This document shows, piece after piece, positions 15,585 to 24,308 of a stretch of DNA of 43,860 bases. Under the pieces are notes generated by a model. That model worked only from the letters and a program-made list of their open reading frames with translations. It did not search any database and had not been told where the DNA came from. Position 1 is the stretch's first letter. Each line of letters starts with the position of its first letter. Where the stretch lies: NCBI RefSeq assembly GCF_019091455.1, contig NZ_JAGXJN010000051.1:1-43860 (forward strand). Direction: 5' to 3'. This stretch comes from Chitinophaga sp. GbtcB8 (lineage in GTDB: Bacteria; Bacteroidota; Bacteroidia; Chitinophagales; Chitinophagaceae). A program made the position numbers and the translations under genes.

Positions 15585-15619
15585 TAATTACGGTGCGCAT
15601 TCCTTATATTATTCCGCAC
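15567..15619. promoter_or_regulatory. Repeated sites overlapping the 2H gene promoter
   Basis: GTGCCGCATTCCTA (15567-15580) lies between the -7 and -33 boxes. A second copy, GTGCGCATTCCTTA, is at 15593-15606, 26 bases away, and an inverted half TTCCGCAC is at 15612-15619. The placement suggests a regulator binding site. Confidence 0.45.
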
Positions 15620-15923
15620 CTATCATATTATTTTCTCATTAGTGTTTTGGCGAATCCATTTTAGCTCAGAACGACAGATTGATGCTACCTGATATCAAAT
15701 ATACGGGAATATCGACGTCATTCACTGATCCACCCCATTTATTTTACACTGTCAGTCGTTTCATAACAAACTTTTTTCATTTTCCTGTTCAAAGTACCGG
15801 CTGGCATAGGTAAATGGTTTTTCAACAGTAATTATTAAGCTAAGCTACTACTTTGTTGGTGAATTTTCTGTAAATTATCTTTTAAATAACAAAATTTTTC
15901 TACCACCAGTGCGCCTAAGCCGC

Positions 15924-16706
15924 TCAATCTCCATCCAGTAAATTTCCCAGGCCGCCCAGTATGCTACCCTCTTCTTTACGGGGTCCTGTGCCATACGCAA
16001 TAATGCGGCCAGCCAAACGGCTAATGGGCAGGGACTGGATCCATACTTTACCGGGGCCTCTGAGCGTGGCAAAGAACAAGCCTTCGCCACCAAAAACCAT
16101 ATTCTTTATTCCTTTAATAAACTCAATGTCAAAATCCACATTCTGGGTGTAGGCCACTACGCAACCGGTATCTATTTTCAGCACTTCGCCGGGCTGTAAT
16201 TCCTTTTCTATTACCAGGCCGCCGGCGTGTACAAAGGCCAGACCATCGCCTTCCAGCTTCTGCATTATAAAACCTTCCCCACCAAAAATGCCGGTGCCCA
16301 GCCTGCGCTGCCACTCTATTCCTATACTCACACCTTTGGCGGCGCAGAGGAAAGCATCTTTCTGGCAAATTACCTTGCCCCCCATCAGGGCCAGGTCCAT
16401 GGGAATAATTTTACCGGGGTAAGGGGCTGCAAAACTCACTCTCTTCTTTCCTTGTCCCACATTTGTAAAGGCGGTCATGAACAGGCTTTCTCCTGTGATC
16501 ATGCGTTTGCCGGCGGAAAGCAGCTTCCCGAAAAGCCCCTGGTTGGCCTGGGAGCCATCTCCAAACATGGTTTGCATTTGTATTTCCTGGTCCATCATCA
16601 TAAAGCTTCCGCTTTCTGCAACGGCCGTTTCCTGGGGGTCTAACTCTATTTCTACTATCTGTATCTCCTCCCCGTATATCTTATAATCGATTTCGTGGTT
16701 CCGCAT
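15924..16706 (-). CDS. AIM24/TIGR00266 family protein
   Basis: A 260-residue cytosolic protein of the AIM24 (TIGR00266) family. It starts with HEIDYKIYGEEIQIVEIELDPQETAVAESGSFMMMD (first 40 residues), then GESLFMTAFTNVG and the repeated GxGIFGGEGFIMQKLEG and FGGEGLFFATLRGPGKVWIQSLP glycine-rich beta-helix signatures. The fold is a tryptophan-RNA-binding attenuator-like beta barrel; the cellular role is unknown in bacteria. It has its own promoter, between itself and the efflux operon. The C-terminus GSILGGLGNLLDGD is typical. Confidence 0.92.
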   Translation of the reverse strand: MRNHEIDYKIYGEEIQIVEIELDPQETAVAESGSFMMMDQEIQMQTMFGDGSQANQGLFGKLLSAGKRMITGESLFMTAFTNVGQGKKRVSFAAPYPGKIIPMDLALMGGKVICQKDAFLCAAKGVSIGIEWQRRLGTGIFGGEGFIMQKLEGDGLAFVHAGGLVIEKELQPGEVLKIDTGCVVAYTQNVDFDIEFIKGIKNMVFGGEGLFFATLRGPGKVWIQSLPISRLAGRIIAYGTGPRKEEGSILGGLGNLLDGD

Positions 16707-16738
16707 ATGACTTTGATCTTGTTTCGGGATTTCTGTGT

Positions 16739-16767
16739 CAAAAGTAATAAATGCAGCAACTAAACAA
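16739..16767 (-). promoter_or_regulatory. Promoter of the AIM24 gene
   Basis: On the minus strand TTG (16765-16767), an 18-base spacer and TACTTTTG (16739-16746), an exact -7 match, 33 bases upstream of the ATG. Confidence 0.6.
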
Positions 16768-16781
16768 CTGTTAAATATTAC

Positions 16782-16815
16782 AAAAAAAAACCGTCCCGAT
16801 AGATATCGGAACGGT
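16782..16815 (-). terminator. Terminator of the efflux operon
   Basis: ACCGT and ACGGT plus CCGATA and TATCGG form an 11-bp stem with one mismatch, followed on the minus strand by nine Ts. It lies 58 bases after the RND gene stop. Confidence 0.88.
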
Positions 16816-16872
16816 GATCTGTTAAACCTACAACTGTTACACTGTATAGCTATTGTTTAATAGCTAGCTATT

Positions 16873-19800
16873 TTAATTCATTGAAACATTCGTTTTTATA
16901 CTGCGCGCATGTTTGTCTTCTTTAGCTACCATTTCCTCATCAGAGAAAAATGCATACGGTTTGGCCGATACATAATGCGGATCATGCAGCCTGCGTACGG
17001 TTTCCCGCTTGCTGAACACTTTCAGGAGCAGCACCAGGAAGGGTACATATTTTAAACTGCGCGGCAGCTTGTAATGGTCCAGCACATCAATGGAACGCTT
17101 GTTCATGGCGTACATTACAGGCACCAGGATCAGCGTAAGGAAAGTGGCAAAGATCAACCCGAACACCATGGTCCAGGCCAGCGGGCCCCAGAAGGCTACG
17201 TTATCGCCCCCAAAGAACAGGTGCGGGTTACCTTCGGAAAACAGGGTGGCAAAGTCAATGTTCAACCCTACGGCCAGCGGTATCAGGCCCAGGATGGCGG
17301 CTATGGCGGTAAGCAATACCGGCGTCATACGCGTTCTGCCACCTTCTACCACGGCATCATACACCGGCGTACCCTGCTTGATCAGCAGATCAATAAACTC
17401 TACCAGCACTATACCATTACGTACCACAACACCTGCCAGCGCCATAATACCTACACCGGTCATTACAATGGATATATCCATACCAAAGATGGAGAAACCC
17501 AGGAACACGCCGATGATACTAAATACAATCTCCATAGCAATTACCAAAGGACGGCCTACTGAGTTGAACTGCGTTACCATGATCATAAACATCAGGCCTA
17601 CTGCGCCCAGCATAGCCATTACCAGGAAGTTCATGGTTTCCTGCTGATCTTCCTGCTCACCGGTCATTTTTACAATTACACTATCCGGCTTGCTGAACTG
17701 GTTGATGGCGCCTTGTACTTTCTGCACTACCTCGTTGGTATTAAAACCGGTCAGCACATTGGAGTACAGCGTTACCACCCGTTTCTGATCTATACGTTTT
17801 ACGCTGGCGTAAGTATTGGAATAAGTGATATTGGCTACTGCCGATAAGGGCACCTGGCGGATAGCGCCGCCCATGTTCATATCGCGGTAGGTAATGTTCA
17901 GGTTCATGAGCGTATTAATATTATTACGCTGATCTTCCCTGAAACGCACCATGATCTGGTAATCATCTTCCGGATCCCGGAACTTGGAGGCTTCTGCACC
18001 ATACAAGGCATTGCGCAAAGCCATGCCTATTACCCCTGTGGAAATGCCTTCCTTGTTCGCTCTTTCACGGTCTATATTCACCAGTATTTCCGGCTTGTTA
18101 CTTTCAAAATCACTTTTCAGCTCTTCCACGCCACCTATCTGTAAAGAATCCAGGTAACGTTTTAAGCGCATAGAGGTAAGCGTTAATTCATTAAAATCAT
18201 CGCCGCTGATCTCTATGTTAACCGGCTTGCCTGTGGGGGGACCGCCCTGCTCCTGCTCTACTGTAATATCCGCACCGGGTATGCCTTTCACCGCATCGCG
18301 GATCTTGCCCAGGTAAGCTTTGGTAGACTGGCCTTTACGTGCGCCAAACTCCACAAAGGCTACAGTTACCTTACCTTTTTGCGGCTGCACGCTCTGATCC
18401 ATCTGGCTGGGATCTCCGGCGCCTTTTGCCACGTTGGAGATAATGGATTCCACGATCGGATTGTTGGCGCCTACTGTTTTAGTGATCCGCTCTTCTACAA
18501 TATGCGTAATAGAATCCGTGTACTTCTGATCGGTGCCATTAGGCAGCTCCAGGTAAGCGTAAATAAAGTTGGGATCTGCCTGCGGGAAGAACACCACTTT
18601 AGGGTTACGGATACCGGTTAAGATAATGCTGAAGATCAGCAGGCCAAACGTAGCAAACAGGATCCCTATAGGACGCCAGCCTTTTAAACACCATTCCAAA
18701 CGGCGGTGATACCATTCCTGTACCCTGGGCCAGGTGTGCTGCTGGAAACGGCGTGCTACACCGCCCAGCCAGAAACGTTCCAGCACGATCAGCAGATACA
18801 TGAACACTACAAAGTTGCCCACGCCAAAACTATTGGCATATGCAATGAGCGCTATTACTGCAAATACAGCAGTGAGTATTTTGAACTTCTTGTCAAACTT
18901 AGGTTTAGGATGCTCATCTCCTTCATGGCGGTCCATAAAATCAACCGCAAACACAGGGTTGATGATATAGGCTACTACCAGTGAGGCGCCCAGTGTAACG
19001 ATCAACGTTACCGGCAGGAAGAACATGAAACTACCTATTACACCGGGCCAGAACAGCAGCGGCACAAAAGGCGCCAGCACTGTAAGGGTACCGGATAATA
19101 CCGGCAGGAACACCTCGCCCGCCGCTATTTTAGCGGCTTTCACAATTCCCAGGTCGTGCCGTTCATGAAAGATGCGGTGCACGTTCTCTATCACCACAAT
19201 GGCATCATCCACCACTATCCCCAATGCTAACAGGAAGGAGAACAGCACCATCATGTTCAACGTAAAGTCGAATGTGGGCAGGATCAAAAATGCAATGAAC
19301 ATGGAGATGGGTACCGACATGGCCACGAAGATGGCATTTATGGCACCCATAAAGAACATGAGGATTATTGTTACCAGCACAAAACCAATGATGATGGTAT
19401 TGATCAGATCATGCAGGGTTACGCGGGTGGATTTAGACTGGTCTGCCGTAATATCTACTTTCAGGTTTTGGGGCAGGTAGGTCTTTTGCATGTCGGCAAT
19501 GATGGCGTGGATCTTGTCAGAGGCATCTATCAGGTTCTTACCGCTTTGTTTAATTACGTTCAGCGTAATTACATTCTTGCCATTCAAACGCGCATAACTT
19601 TCCTGCTCTTTAAAACCATCTACCACATCTGCTACATCTCTCAGGTAAACTACGGCACCGGACATACCGCGCACTACAATGTTGCCGATCTTACTGGCAT
19701 CCTTGTATTCACCTTTTACGCTCAGGGTACGTTTTTGCCCGTCCATAGATACCAGGCCGCCGGAGATGGTACGGTTCTCCGCGCCTACTGCATTAATGAT

Positions 19801-20436
19801 ATCATCAAAGCTGATGCGGGCGGCGTCCATCTTGTATTTATCCACGTTGATCTGGATCTCACGGTCCAGCGCACCCACAATATCCACACGGGTGATTTCT
19901 GTGAGCGCTTCAATGCGGTCCTGCATTTCATCTGCATACTTCTTTAAGGATTGCAGGTCAAAATCGCCGGACAGGTTCACGTTCATGATAGGGATCTGCG
20001 ATACATCTATCTTAATGATCTGCGGTTCCTTACCATTTACGGTGAGGTCAGAAGGCAGGTCGGCCTTGGCTTCATCCACCTTCTCGCGCACTTCCTGCCG
20101 CGCGGTTTCTATATCCACATCCGTATTAAATTCTATGGTGATGATGGAATAGTCCTGCAGGGAGGTGCTTTTAATTTCCTTTACACCGGAGATACCGCCC
20201 AGCTGTTTTTCAATGGGCTTGGTCACCAGCGTTTCCATATCTTCCGGTGCAGTACCGGGGTACAGTGTATTAATATAGAACTGCGGAAACACTACTTCCG
20301 GGAATTGCTCCTTGGGTAATGATATGTAGGAAAGGATACCGGCAAAGGCTATGATAATGGTGGCTACATAAATGCTCACCTTATTATCAATGGACCAGCT
20401 GGTAGGCTTAAATTCTTTATTCAGGTTGTCTTGCAT
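16873..20436 (-). CDS. RND efflux permease, inner-membrane pump
   Basis: An 1187-residue proton-driven RND transporter (AcrB/HAE1-CusA superfamily). The first helix and porter start are typical (SIYVATIIIAFAGILSYISLPKEQFPEV, cited as residues 20-48). The proton-relay pair D410-D411 lies in GIVVDDAIVVIENVH. The PGTAPEDMETLVTKPIE segment is the family's porter signature. It is about 130 residues longer than AcrB: residues about 502-570 add two membrane-like segments between the two halves. It is the last gene of a tetR-tolC-adaptor-RND operon and is followed by a strong terminator. The substrate is unknown; MFP and TolC partners suggest drugs or other amphiphiles rather than metals. Confidence 0.95.
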   Translation of the reverse strand: MQDNLNKEFKPTSWSIDNKVSIYVATIIIAFAGILSYISLPKEQFPEVVFPQFYINTLYPGTAPEDMETLVTKPIEKQLGGISGVKEIKSTSLQDYSIITIEFNTDVDIETARQEVREKVDEAKADLPSDLTVNGKEPQIIKIDVSQIPIMNVNLSGDFDLQSLKKYADEMQDRIEALTEITRVDIVGALDREIQINVDKYKMDAARISFDDIINAVGAENRTISGGLVSMDGQKRTLSVKGEYKDASKIGNIVVRGMSGAVVYLRDVADVVDGFKEQESYARLNGKNVITLNVIKQSGKNLIDASDKIHAIIADMQKTYLPQNLKVDITADQSKSTRVTLHDLINTIIIGFVLVTIILMFFMGAINAIFVAMSVPISMFIAFLILPTFDFTLNMMVLFSFLLALGIVVDDAIVVIENVHRIFHERHDLGIVKAAKIAAGEVFLPVLSGTLTVLAPFVPLLFWPGVIGSFMFFLPVTLIVTLGASLVVAYIINPVFAVDFMDRHEGDEHPKPKFDKKFKILTAVFAVIALIAYANSFGVGNFVVFMYLLIVLERFWLGGVARRFQQHTWPRVQEWYHRRLEWCLKGWRPIGILFATFGLLIFSIILTGIRNPKVVFFPQADPNFIYAYLELPNGTDQKYTDSITHIVEERITKTVGANNPIVESIISNVAKGAGDPSQMDQSVQPQKGKVTVAFVEFGARKGQSTKAYLGKIRDAVKGIPGADITVEQEQGGPPTGKPVNIEISGDDFNELTLTSMRLKRYLDSLQIGGVEELKSDFESNKPEILVNIDRERANKEGISTGVIGMALRNALYGAEASKFRDPEDDYQIMVRFREDQRNNINTLMNLNITYRDMNMGGAIRQVPLSAVANITYSNTYASVKRIDQKRVVTLYSNVLTGFNTNEVVQKVQGAINQFSKPDSVIVKMTGEQEDQQETMNFLVMAMLGAVGLMFMIMVTQFNSVGRPLVIAMEIVFSIIGVFLGFSIFGMDISIVMTGVGIMALAGVVVRNGIVLVEFIDLLIKQGTPVYDAVVEGGRTRMTPVLLTAIAAILGLIPLAVGLNIDFATLFSEGNPHLFFGGDNVAFWGPLAWTMVFGLIFATFLTLILVPVMYAMNKRSIDVLDHYKLPRSLKYVPFLVLLLKVFSKRETVRRLHDPHYVSAKPYAFFSDEEMVAKEDKHARSIKTNVSMN

Positions 20437-20462
20437 ACATTAGCTTTTAGCTTAGCTGATAG

Positions 20463-21578
20463 CTAGAGTTTAATCAGGTCGTTATCATTTAATCCCTGGT
20501 AACCGGTTGTCACCAGCTTCTCGCCCACCTGCAGTCCGTTCTTTATTTCGGCTATATCATTATAGGTGCGTCCCATTTCAATATCCCGGCGCTGGGCCAG
20601 TATTTTACCACCCGCTTCTTTAGCCACTACCACAAAGGGTTTGCCCATGGTGTACTGTATTACATTCACGGGTATCACTACTGCATTTTTTGCAGTGTAA
20701 TCTATGATCTTCACATGGGCTATCATGTTAGGGCGCAGGGCCTGGTCGGCCGGCAGCGGTACTTCAATTTTAATGGTACGGCTTTGCGGATCAATGGTGC
20801 GGGATGCAAAACCTATTTTAGCGCGGATATCTCTATTAATGTCCGGGAAACTGATGAGCACTGCATCGCCGGTTTTCACATTACCTGCATAACCTTCCGC
20901 TACATTGGCTACCACTTTTAATGCATTGCTGTTCACCACGCGGAAAGCAGCCGTTGGGGAAGAGGGGCCAATGTTATCACCCAGCTTGGCTATTACCGCA
21001 TCTACCGTTCCGTTGATGGGGGAAACAATGCGGGTTTGCGCCAGCTGTTCATTTAAGGTACCCAGCTTTCTTTCCAGGCTTTCTTTATTGCTCTTTGCGG
21101 TCAGGAACTGCATTTCACTGCCTATTTTCTGATCCCAGAGGCGCTTTTGTTTTTCGTAGGTAGTAGTGGCCAGCTCCAGCTGTGTTTTCAGCTCTGATAT
21201 ACCGGAGCGTGCCAGCTGATCATCCACCTGGCCCAGGGTTTGGCCTTTGCTTACCTGCTGGCCTTCCTTTACCAGGATGGCGGTTACCACACCGGGTACT
21301 TTGGAGGTTACGTTCACATTTTCACGTGCATCCACGCTGCCCTGCACATCAATATAGTGCTGGAATGTAGTATCCTCCAGGGTAGCCAGGGTAACGGTTT
21401 TTACTCTTTCTACGGTATCTGTTTTACCTACCTCTTTTTCCAGGGCGGCTATCTGTGATTCCAGCTTTGATCTCTCATCCTTTAATTTCTGCAGCTGGGC
21501 TTCCTTATTGGGAGCGCCCCCGCCGCAAGCGGCCAGTATAAGGGTAGCGAAGGGAATAACGAAATATCTTTTGGTCAT
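20463..21578 (-). CDS. RND periplasmic adaptor lipoprotein (MFP)
   Basis: A 371-residue membrane-fusion protein linking the RND pump to TolC. The lipobox LAAC puts the lipidated cysteine at residue 18, so it is anchored in the inner-membrane outer leaflet. A coiled coil covers about 27-52 (lysine/glutamate heptads). The lipoyl/barrel-sandwich halves are KVPGVVTAILVKEGQQVSKGQ and RIVSPINGTVDAVIAKLGD, flanking an alpha-hairpin of about residues 125-185. The stop is 26 bases before the RND start; a short TAGCT-rich stretch fills the gap. The adaptor precedes the pump, the usual order. Confidence 0.94.
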   Translation of the reverse strand: MTKRYFVIPFATLILAACGGGAPNKEAQLQKLKDERSKLESQIAALEKEVGKTDTVERVKTVTLATLEDTTFQHYIDVQGSVDARENVNVTSKVPGVVTAILVKEGQQVSKGQTLGQVDDQLARSGISELKTQLELATTTYEKQKRLWDQKIGSEMQFLTAKSNKESLERKLGTLNEQLAQTRIVSPINGTVDAVIAKLGDNIGPSSPTAAFRVVNSNALKVVANVAEGYAGNVKTGDAVLISFPDINRDIRAKIGFASRTIDPQSRTIKIEVPLPADQALRPNMIAHVKIIDYTAKNAVVIPVNVIQYTMGKPFVVVAKEAGGKILAQRRDIEMGRTYNDIAEIKNGLQVGEKLVTTGYQGLNDNDLIKL

Positions 21579-21616
21579 ATAACTCGAATTTTAAAAGATC
21601 AGTTTAGGTTTAGCTT

Positions 21617-22990
21617 TTACAATTTTCCGTAGGCCTTCATGTAATCAATCTTCGCCACTATCGTATTGTACAAGGCATCGAAATAATTCTTCTGTGCGGT
21701 GAGCAGATCATTTTCCGCGGTGCTCATTTCCAGGCTGCTGCCTACCCCTTCACGATACTTCACCTGGGTAGTGGTATATACTTCCTGCGCCAGCTGCATA
21801 TTCTGCTCCTGCGATTGCAGGGTAAGCAGGTTATTGCGGAAGGTGGAGGCGGATTGTGATTGTTCCAGGTCAATAGACAGCTTCAGGTTCTCTACATTCT
21901 GCTCTGTTTTTTTCAGGGCCAGGAAGGCCTGATCTACCTGCCGTTTGCGCTGAAAGCCGGCAAAAATGGGTACGGAAAGGTTCAGGCCCAGGGTACTATA
22001 ACCATACCAGGTGGGATTCTTGAAATAATCGAACTGGCTGGAACCTCTCAAAGAACCGGCAGAAGCGTTAAAGGAAAGCGTGGGCAGCCCTTTCAGCTTA
22101 TACCGTTTCAGATCATATTCGTTTGCATGTTTCTGCGACTGTAATACCTGGTACTCTATCCGCTGATCGTAATTGAAACCATCCACATTCACAGTTTGCG
22201 CTGCAATGGCTTCGGTAGAGAGCGTGTCTGTTAATTCTATGGTTTGCGCCATGGGCATGCCCATCTGGAATTTCAGGGCAGCGGTGCCTACCTCTATGAG
22301 GTTACGCAGCTTGGTGATCTCCGTACTGAGGTTGGCCATTTGTACGGTTAAGCGGTCTACATCCAGCTTCTCTGCCAACCCGTTCTTATAGGTTTCGCGG
22401 GTATCGGAAAGGGTTTTATCCAGTGTGGCAATATTCCCTTTCAGAATGGTGAGCGCTTTATTGGCGGAGAGCACGTTATAATATGCTTTGTATACGGCCA
22501 CCTTTACGTCTACCTCTGATTTTTGCACATTGCGCGCTACCAGCTCCTCCAACGTTTTGCGGGCCTGTAAGGCTACCAGTACGCTGGGATCAAACAGGGT
22601 TTGGTTAAGCTTTATGTCACCGGTCATGTTATGGGTGAGCCCAAAAGCTACGGCCTGGTAAGTGCCTTCCGGCGCGCTGGGATCAAAGTTGTGCAGGTCT
22701 ATCTGCGACTTTTGCAGTACGGGTGAATAGGAGTAAGCGCCGTTAGCGGTAACGGTGGGTAATGCCAGCCCGCTTACTTCTTTGTTCTTGGCCAGCTGAA
22801 TAAGCTCATCCAGCCTGGCATTTTTAATTGTTGTTTGATTAGCGAGTGCATAATCCACGGCCTGTTTGGCGCTTAGCTGCAAGGGCCCCTGTGGCTGCGG
22901 CGCTGCTTGCTGCGCGCGCAGGGTGGTGGTAAGTGCCATTAGCAGTAGCAATGAACCGGCCAGGATAATTTGCTTTCGTTCTGATTGCAT
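21617..22990 (-). CDS. TolC family outer-membrane efflux channel
   Basis: A 457-residue outer-membrane channel. The signal peptide is about residues 1-26 (ending TTLRAQ). The mature protein begins LQLSAKQAVDYALANQTTIKNARLD, the TolC/OEP repeat start, and the second repeat contains QRKRQVDQAFLALKKTEQNVENL. The C-terminal motif YREGVGSSLEMSTAENDLLTAQKNYFDALYN is typical. It lies 10 bases after tetR and 38 before the adaptor, consistent with one transcript. Confidence 0.93.
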   Translation of the reverse strand: MQSERKQIILAGSLLLLMALTTTLRAQQAAPQPQGPLQLSAKQAVDYALANQTTIKNARLDELIQLAKNKEVSGLALPTVTANGAYSYSPVLQKSQIDLHNFDPSAPEGTYQAVAFGLTHNMTGDIKLNQTLFDPSVLVALQARKTLEELVARNVQKSEVDVKVAVYKAYYNVLSANKALTILKGNIATLDKTLSDTRETYKNGLAEKLDVDRLTVQMANLSTEITKLRNLIEVGTAALKFQMGMPMAQTIELTDTLSTEAIAAQTVNVDGFNYDQRIEYQVLQSQKHANEYDLKRYKLKGLPTLSFNASAGSLRGSSQFDYFKNPTWYGYSTLGLNLSVPIFAGFQRKRQVDQAFLALKKTEQNVENLKLSIDLEQSQSASTFRNNLLTLQSQEQNMQLAQEVYTTTQVKYREGVGSSLEMSTAENDLLTAQKNYFDALYNTIVAKIDYMKAYGKL

Positions 22991-23000
22991 ACAGTTGTAT

Positions 23001-23621
23001 CTATTTGTTTAGCGATAGTTGTTGTTGCCTGTACTTTTCTATTAAGCGGAAACCTTCTGCTGACGATACTCCGTATAAAAAATGCTCCAGTAATACGCGC
23101 TGTACCTTTCCCATATCATAACCTTCCATCGGGAACACTTCCGGCTGAAAACACACCATGGCAGAGGCTATGCGGAACTGGGTAAGGATGTGGACATCCA
23201 GGTCTTTCCGGTACAGCCCTTCCCGGATGCCCCGTTCCAGGTTAGTGCGGATGGTGGTACGCAGGGAGCTGTTACGGTATTCCTGGAATACCAGGAATGC
23301 CCGGGAATGGAACTTTTGCAGGTCCAGCATGATCACCGGGTTCATGTTGCGCAGCTTTTCGTCCATCATGTTCATGATCTCAAACAGCTCTTCTATGGCG
23401 TTATCGGCTTTGCTGATGATGGTGCGCTCCTCTTCCTGGATAATTTCCAGGTATCGCCTGATGGCGTGTACCACCATATCGTCCTTATCTACAAAATGGG
23501 CGTACAAGGTTTTTTTGGAAATGCCCATGCGGGTGGCAATATCGTCCATGGTAATGGACCTGGTGCCGTATTGCCGGAACAGGCCAAAGGCGGTATCTAA
23601 TATTCTTTCCTGTACTTCCAT
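23001..23621 (-). CDS. TetR/AcrR family repressor of the efflux operon
   Basis: A 206-residue regulator. The N-terminal helix-turn-helix is RILDTAFGLFRQYGTRSITMDDIATRMGISKKTLYAHF, cited as residues 6-43. The rest is a helical ligand-binding domain rich in methionine and leucine (ELFEIMNMMDEKLRN). It is the first gene of the operon that continues with tolC, the adaptor and the RND pump. A perfect 10-8-10 palindrome sits between the -33 and -7 boxes upstream, so the protein probably represses its own operon and is released by a pump substrate. Confidence 0.93.
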   Translation of the reverse strand: MEVQERILDTAFGLFRQYGTRSITMDDIATRMGISKKTLYAHFVDKDDMVVHAIRRYLEIIQEEERTIISKADNAIEELFEIMNMMDEKLRNMNPVIMLDLQKFHSRAFLVFQEYRNSSLRTTIRTNLERGIREGLYRKDLDVHILTQFRIASAMVCFQPEVFPMEGYDMGKVQRVLLEHFLYGVSSAEGFRLIEKYRQQQLSLNK

Positions 23622-23658
23622 GGTTCAAATGGGCGTTGAGAGATATACAAAGCCCGGA

Positions 23659-23688
23659 CAAAACTAGGGAAACTTTTTAAACTACAAA
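23659..23688 (-). promoter_or_regulatory. Promoter of the tetR-tolC-adaptor-RND operon
   Basis: On the minus strand TTTG (23685-23688), an 18-base spacer, then TAGTTTTG (23659-23666). Both Bacteroidota elements match well; the -7 box is 38 bases before the ATG. Confidence 0.78.
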
Positions 23689-23695
23689 AGTTTCC
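23668..23695. promoter_or_regulatory. Palindromic operator overlapping the efflux promoter
   Basis: GGAAACTTTT (23668-23677), 8-base spacer, AAAAGTTTCC (23686-23695): a perfect 10-bp inverted repeat. It fills the space between the -7 and -33 boxes and overlaps the latter, the expected position for a TetR-family repressor site. Confidence 0.75.
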
Positions 23696-23699
23696 ATAA

Positions 23700-24030
23700 T
23701 AAAAAAATAGAAATTGTCGTGTTTGGGGGAGGGAGGGGGGAGATGTGCGGATTGGGGGGAGAATGTGCCGGTGGGCTGATGGGTTTGGGGGAATGAATGT
23801 GGATGGGTGGATGGGTGGATGAGCGGATAAGGGAGAATGTGCCGGTGTGCTGATGACTTCGGGGGAATGGTGTGGTACTGATGGGAAAGTATGGGGAATA
23901 GAGGGGCCGGGGATGTGAAGATCCAGGTATCAGTGGGTTGCGATGGTTTGAGGGAGTTGGAGAAGTAATGTGTTGGCGGCGATAGGCGGTGGGATATTGG
24001 ACGTTAGAAACCGGCATTTATGGTACGTGA
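23700..24030. repeat. G-rich, C-poor repeat patch
   Basis: The plus strand is extremely G-rich. Runs of 5, 3, 6 and 6 Gs at 23725-23759 could form a G-quadruplex with one long loop. A 44-base segment at 23759-23802 recurs with few changes at 23833-23876 (both start GAGAATGTGCCGGTG), offset 74 bases. Between them are octamers GGATGGGT twice, GGATGAGC and GGATAAGG (23801-23832), and AGATGTGC occurs at 23741. It looks like a degenerate, G-drifted version of the octamer family. No coding is supported. Confidence 0.7.
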
Positions 24031-24038
24031 CATGAACT

Positions 24039-24126
24039 TCACTAGGGATTCACTAGGGAAAAACATGGGATTTAGTAGGGAAACACATGAGAAAGACATG
24101 AGAAACACATGGGAAAGACATAGAAA
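24039..24126 (+). repeat. 11-bp-period array A, eight units
   Basis: Eight consecutive units of exactly 11 bases, such as TCACTAGGGAA, ACACATGGGAA and AGACATGAGAA, with no indel across 88 bases. Units diverge but keep the purine-rich GGGAA/GAGAA end. A 39-codon frame (24032-24151) crosses it, but an 11-base period rotates the reading frame, so repeats were not built as protein. Confidence 0.8.
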
Positions 24127-24174
24127 TTTGCGGCAGGTTTATTCCCAATAGCTATATTCCAAAACCCCGACCCG

Positions 24175-24229
24175 AATTGCGCACGGGTTGCGCACGAATT
24201 GCGCAGCAATTACGGAGCAATTATGAGGG
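24175..24229 (+). repeat. 11-bp-period array B, five units
   Basis: Five consecutive 11-base units, beginning AATTGCGCACG, GGTTGCGCACG, AATTGCGCAGC and decaying to AATTATGAGGG. TTGCGCA recurs at exact 11-base spacing three times. The sequence is unrelated to array A 50 bases away, though the period is the same. Confidence 0.8.
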
Positions 24230-24308
24230 TGTCGTCCTAATATAGGTTTACGCCTTTGTTAAATAATCCTGTCTGAAGTTTACATCTGTTCAAACTCCCA
24301 CAATTAAG

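Larger units (their letters stand above)
15333..15923. other. Gene-free interval, 591 bases
   Basis: Contains the long leader and promoter of the 2H gene (leader 15333 to about 15548) and an AT-rich stretch after the AIM24 stop. A small hairpin ATTTCAT-AAAA-ATGAAAT (15370-15387) lies in the leader. I see no credible gene and no clear terminator for AIM24. Confidence 0.6.

Noticed and set aside
23682..24017. Proline-rich minus-strand frame
   Set aside because: Arises from the C-rich complement of a G-rich repeat patch; no domain, no start signal, and it overlaps the efflux promoter and operator.
24032..24151. 39-codon frame across 11-bp array A
   Set aside because: The repeat period is not a multiple of three, so the repeat does not build repeated protein; no start signal. 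Kept as a note only.
23741..24229. Possible CRISPR array
   Set aside because: Units are 8 or 11 bases without unique spacers of constant length, and no cas gene is near.
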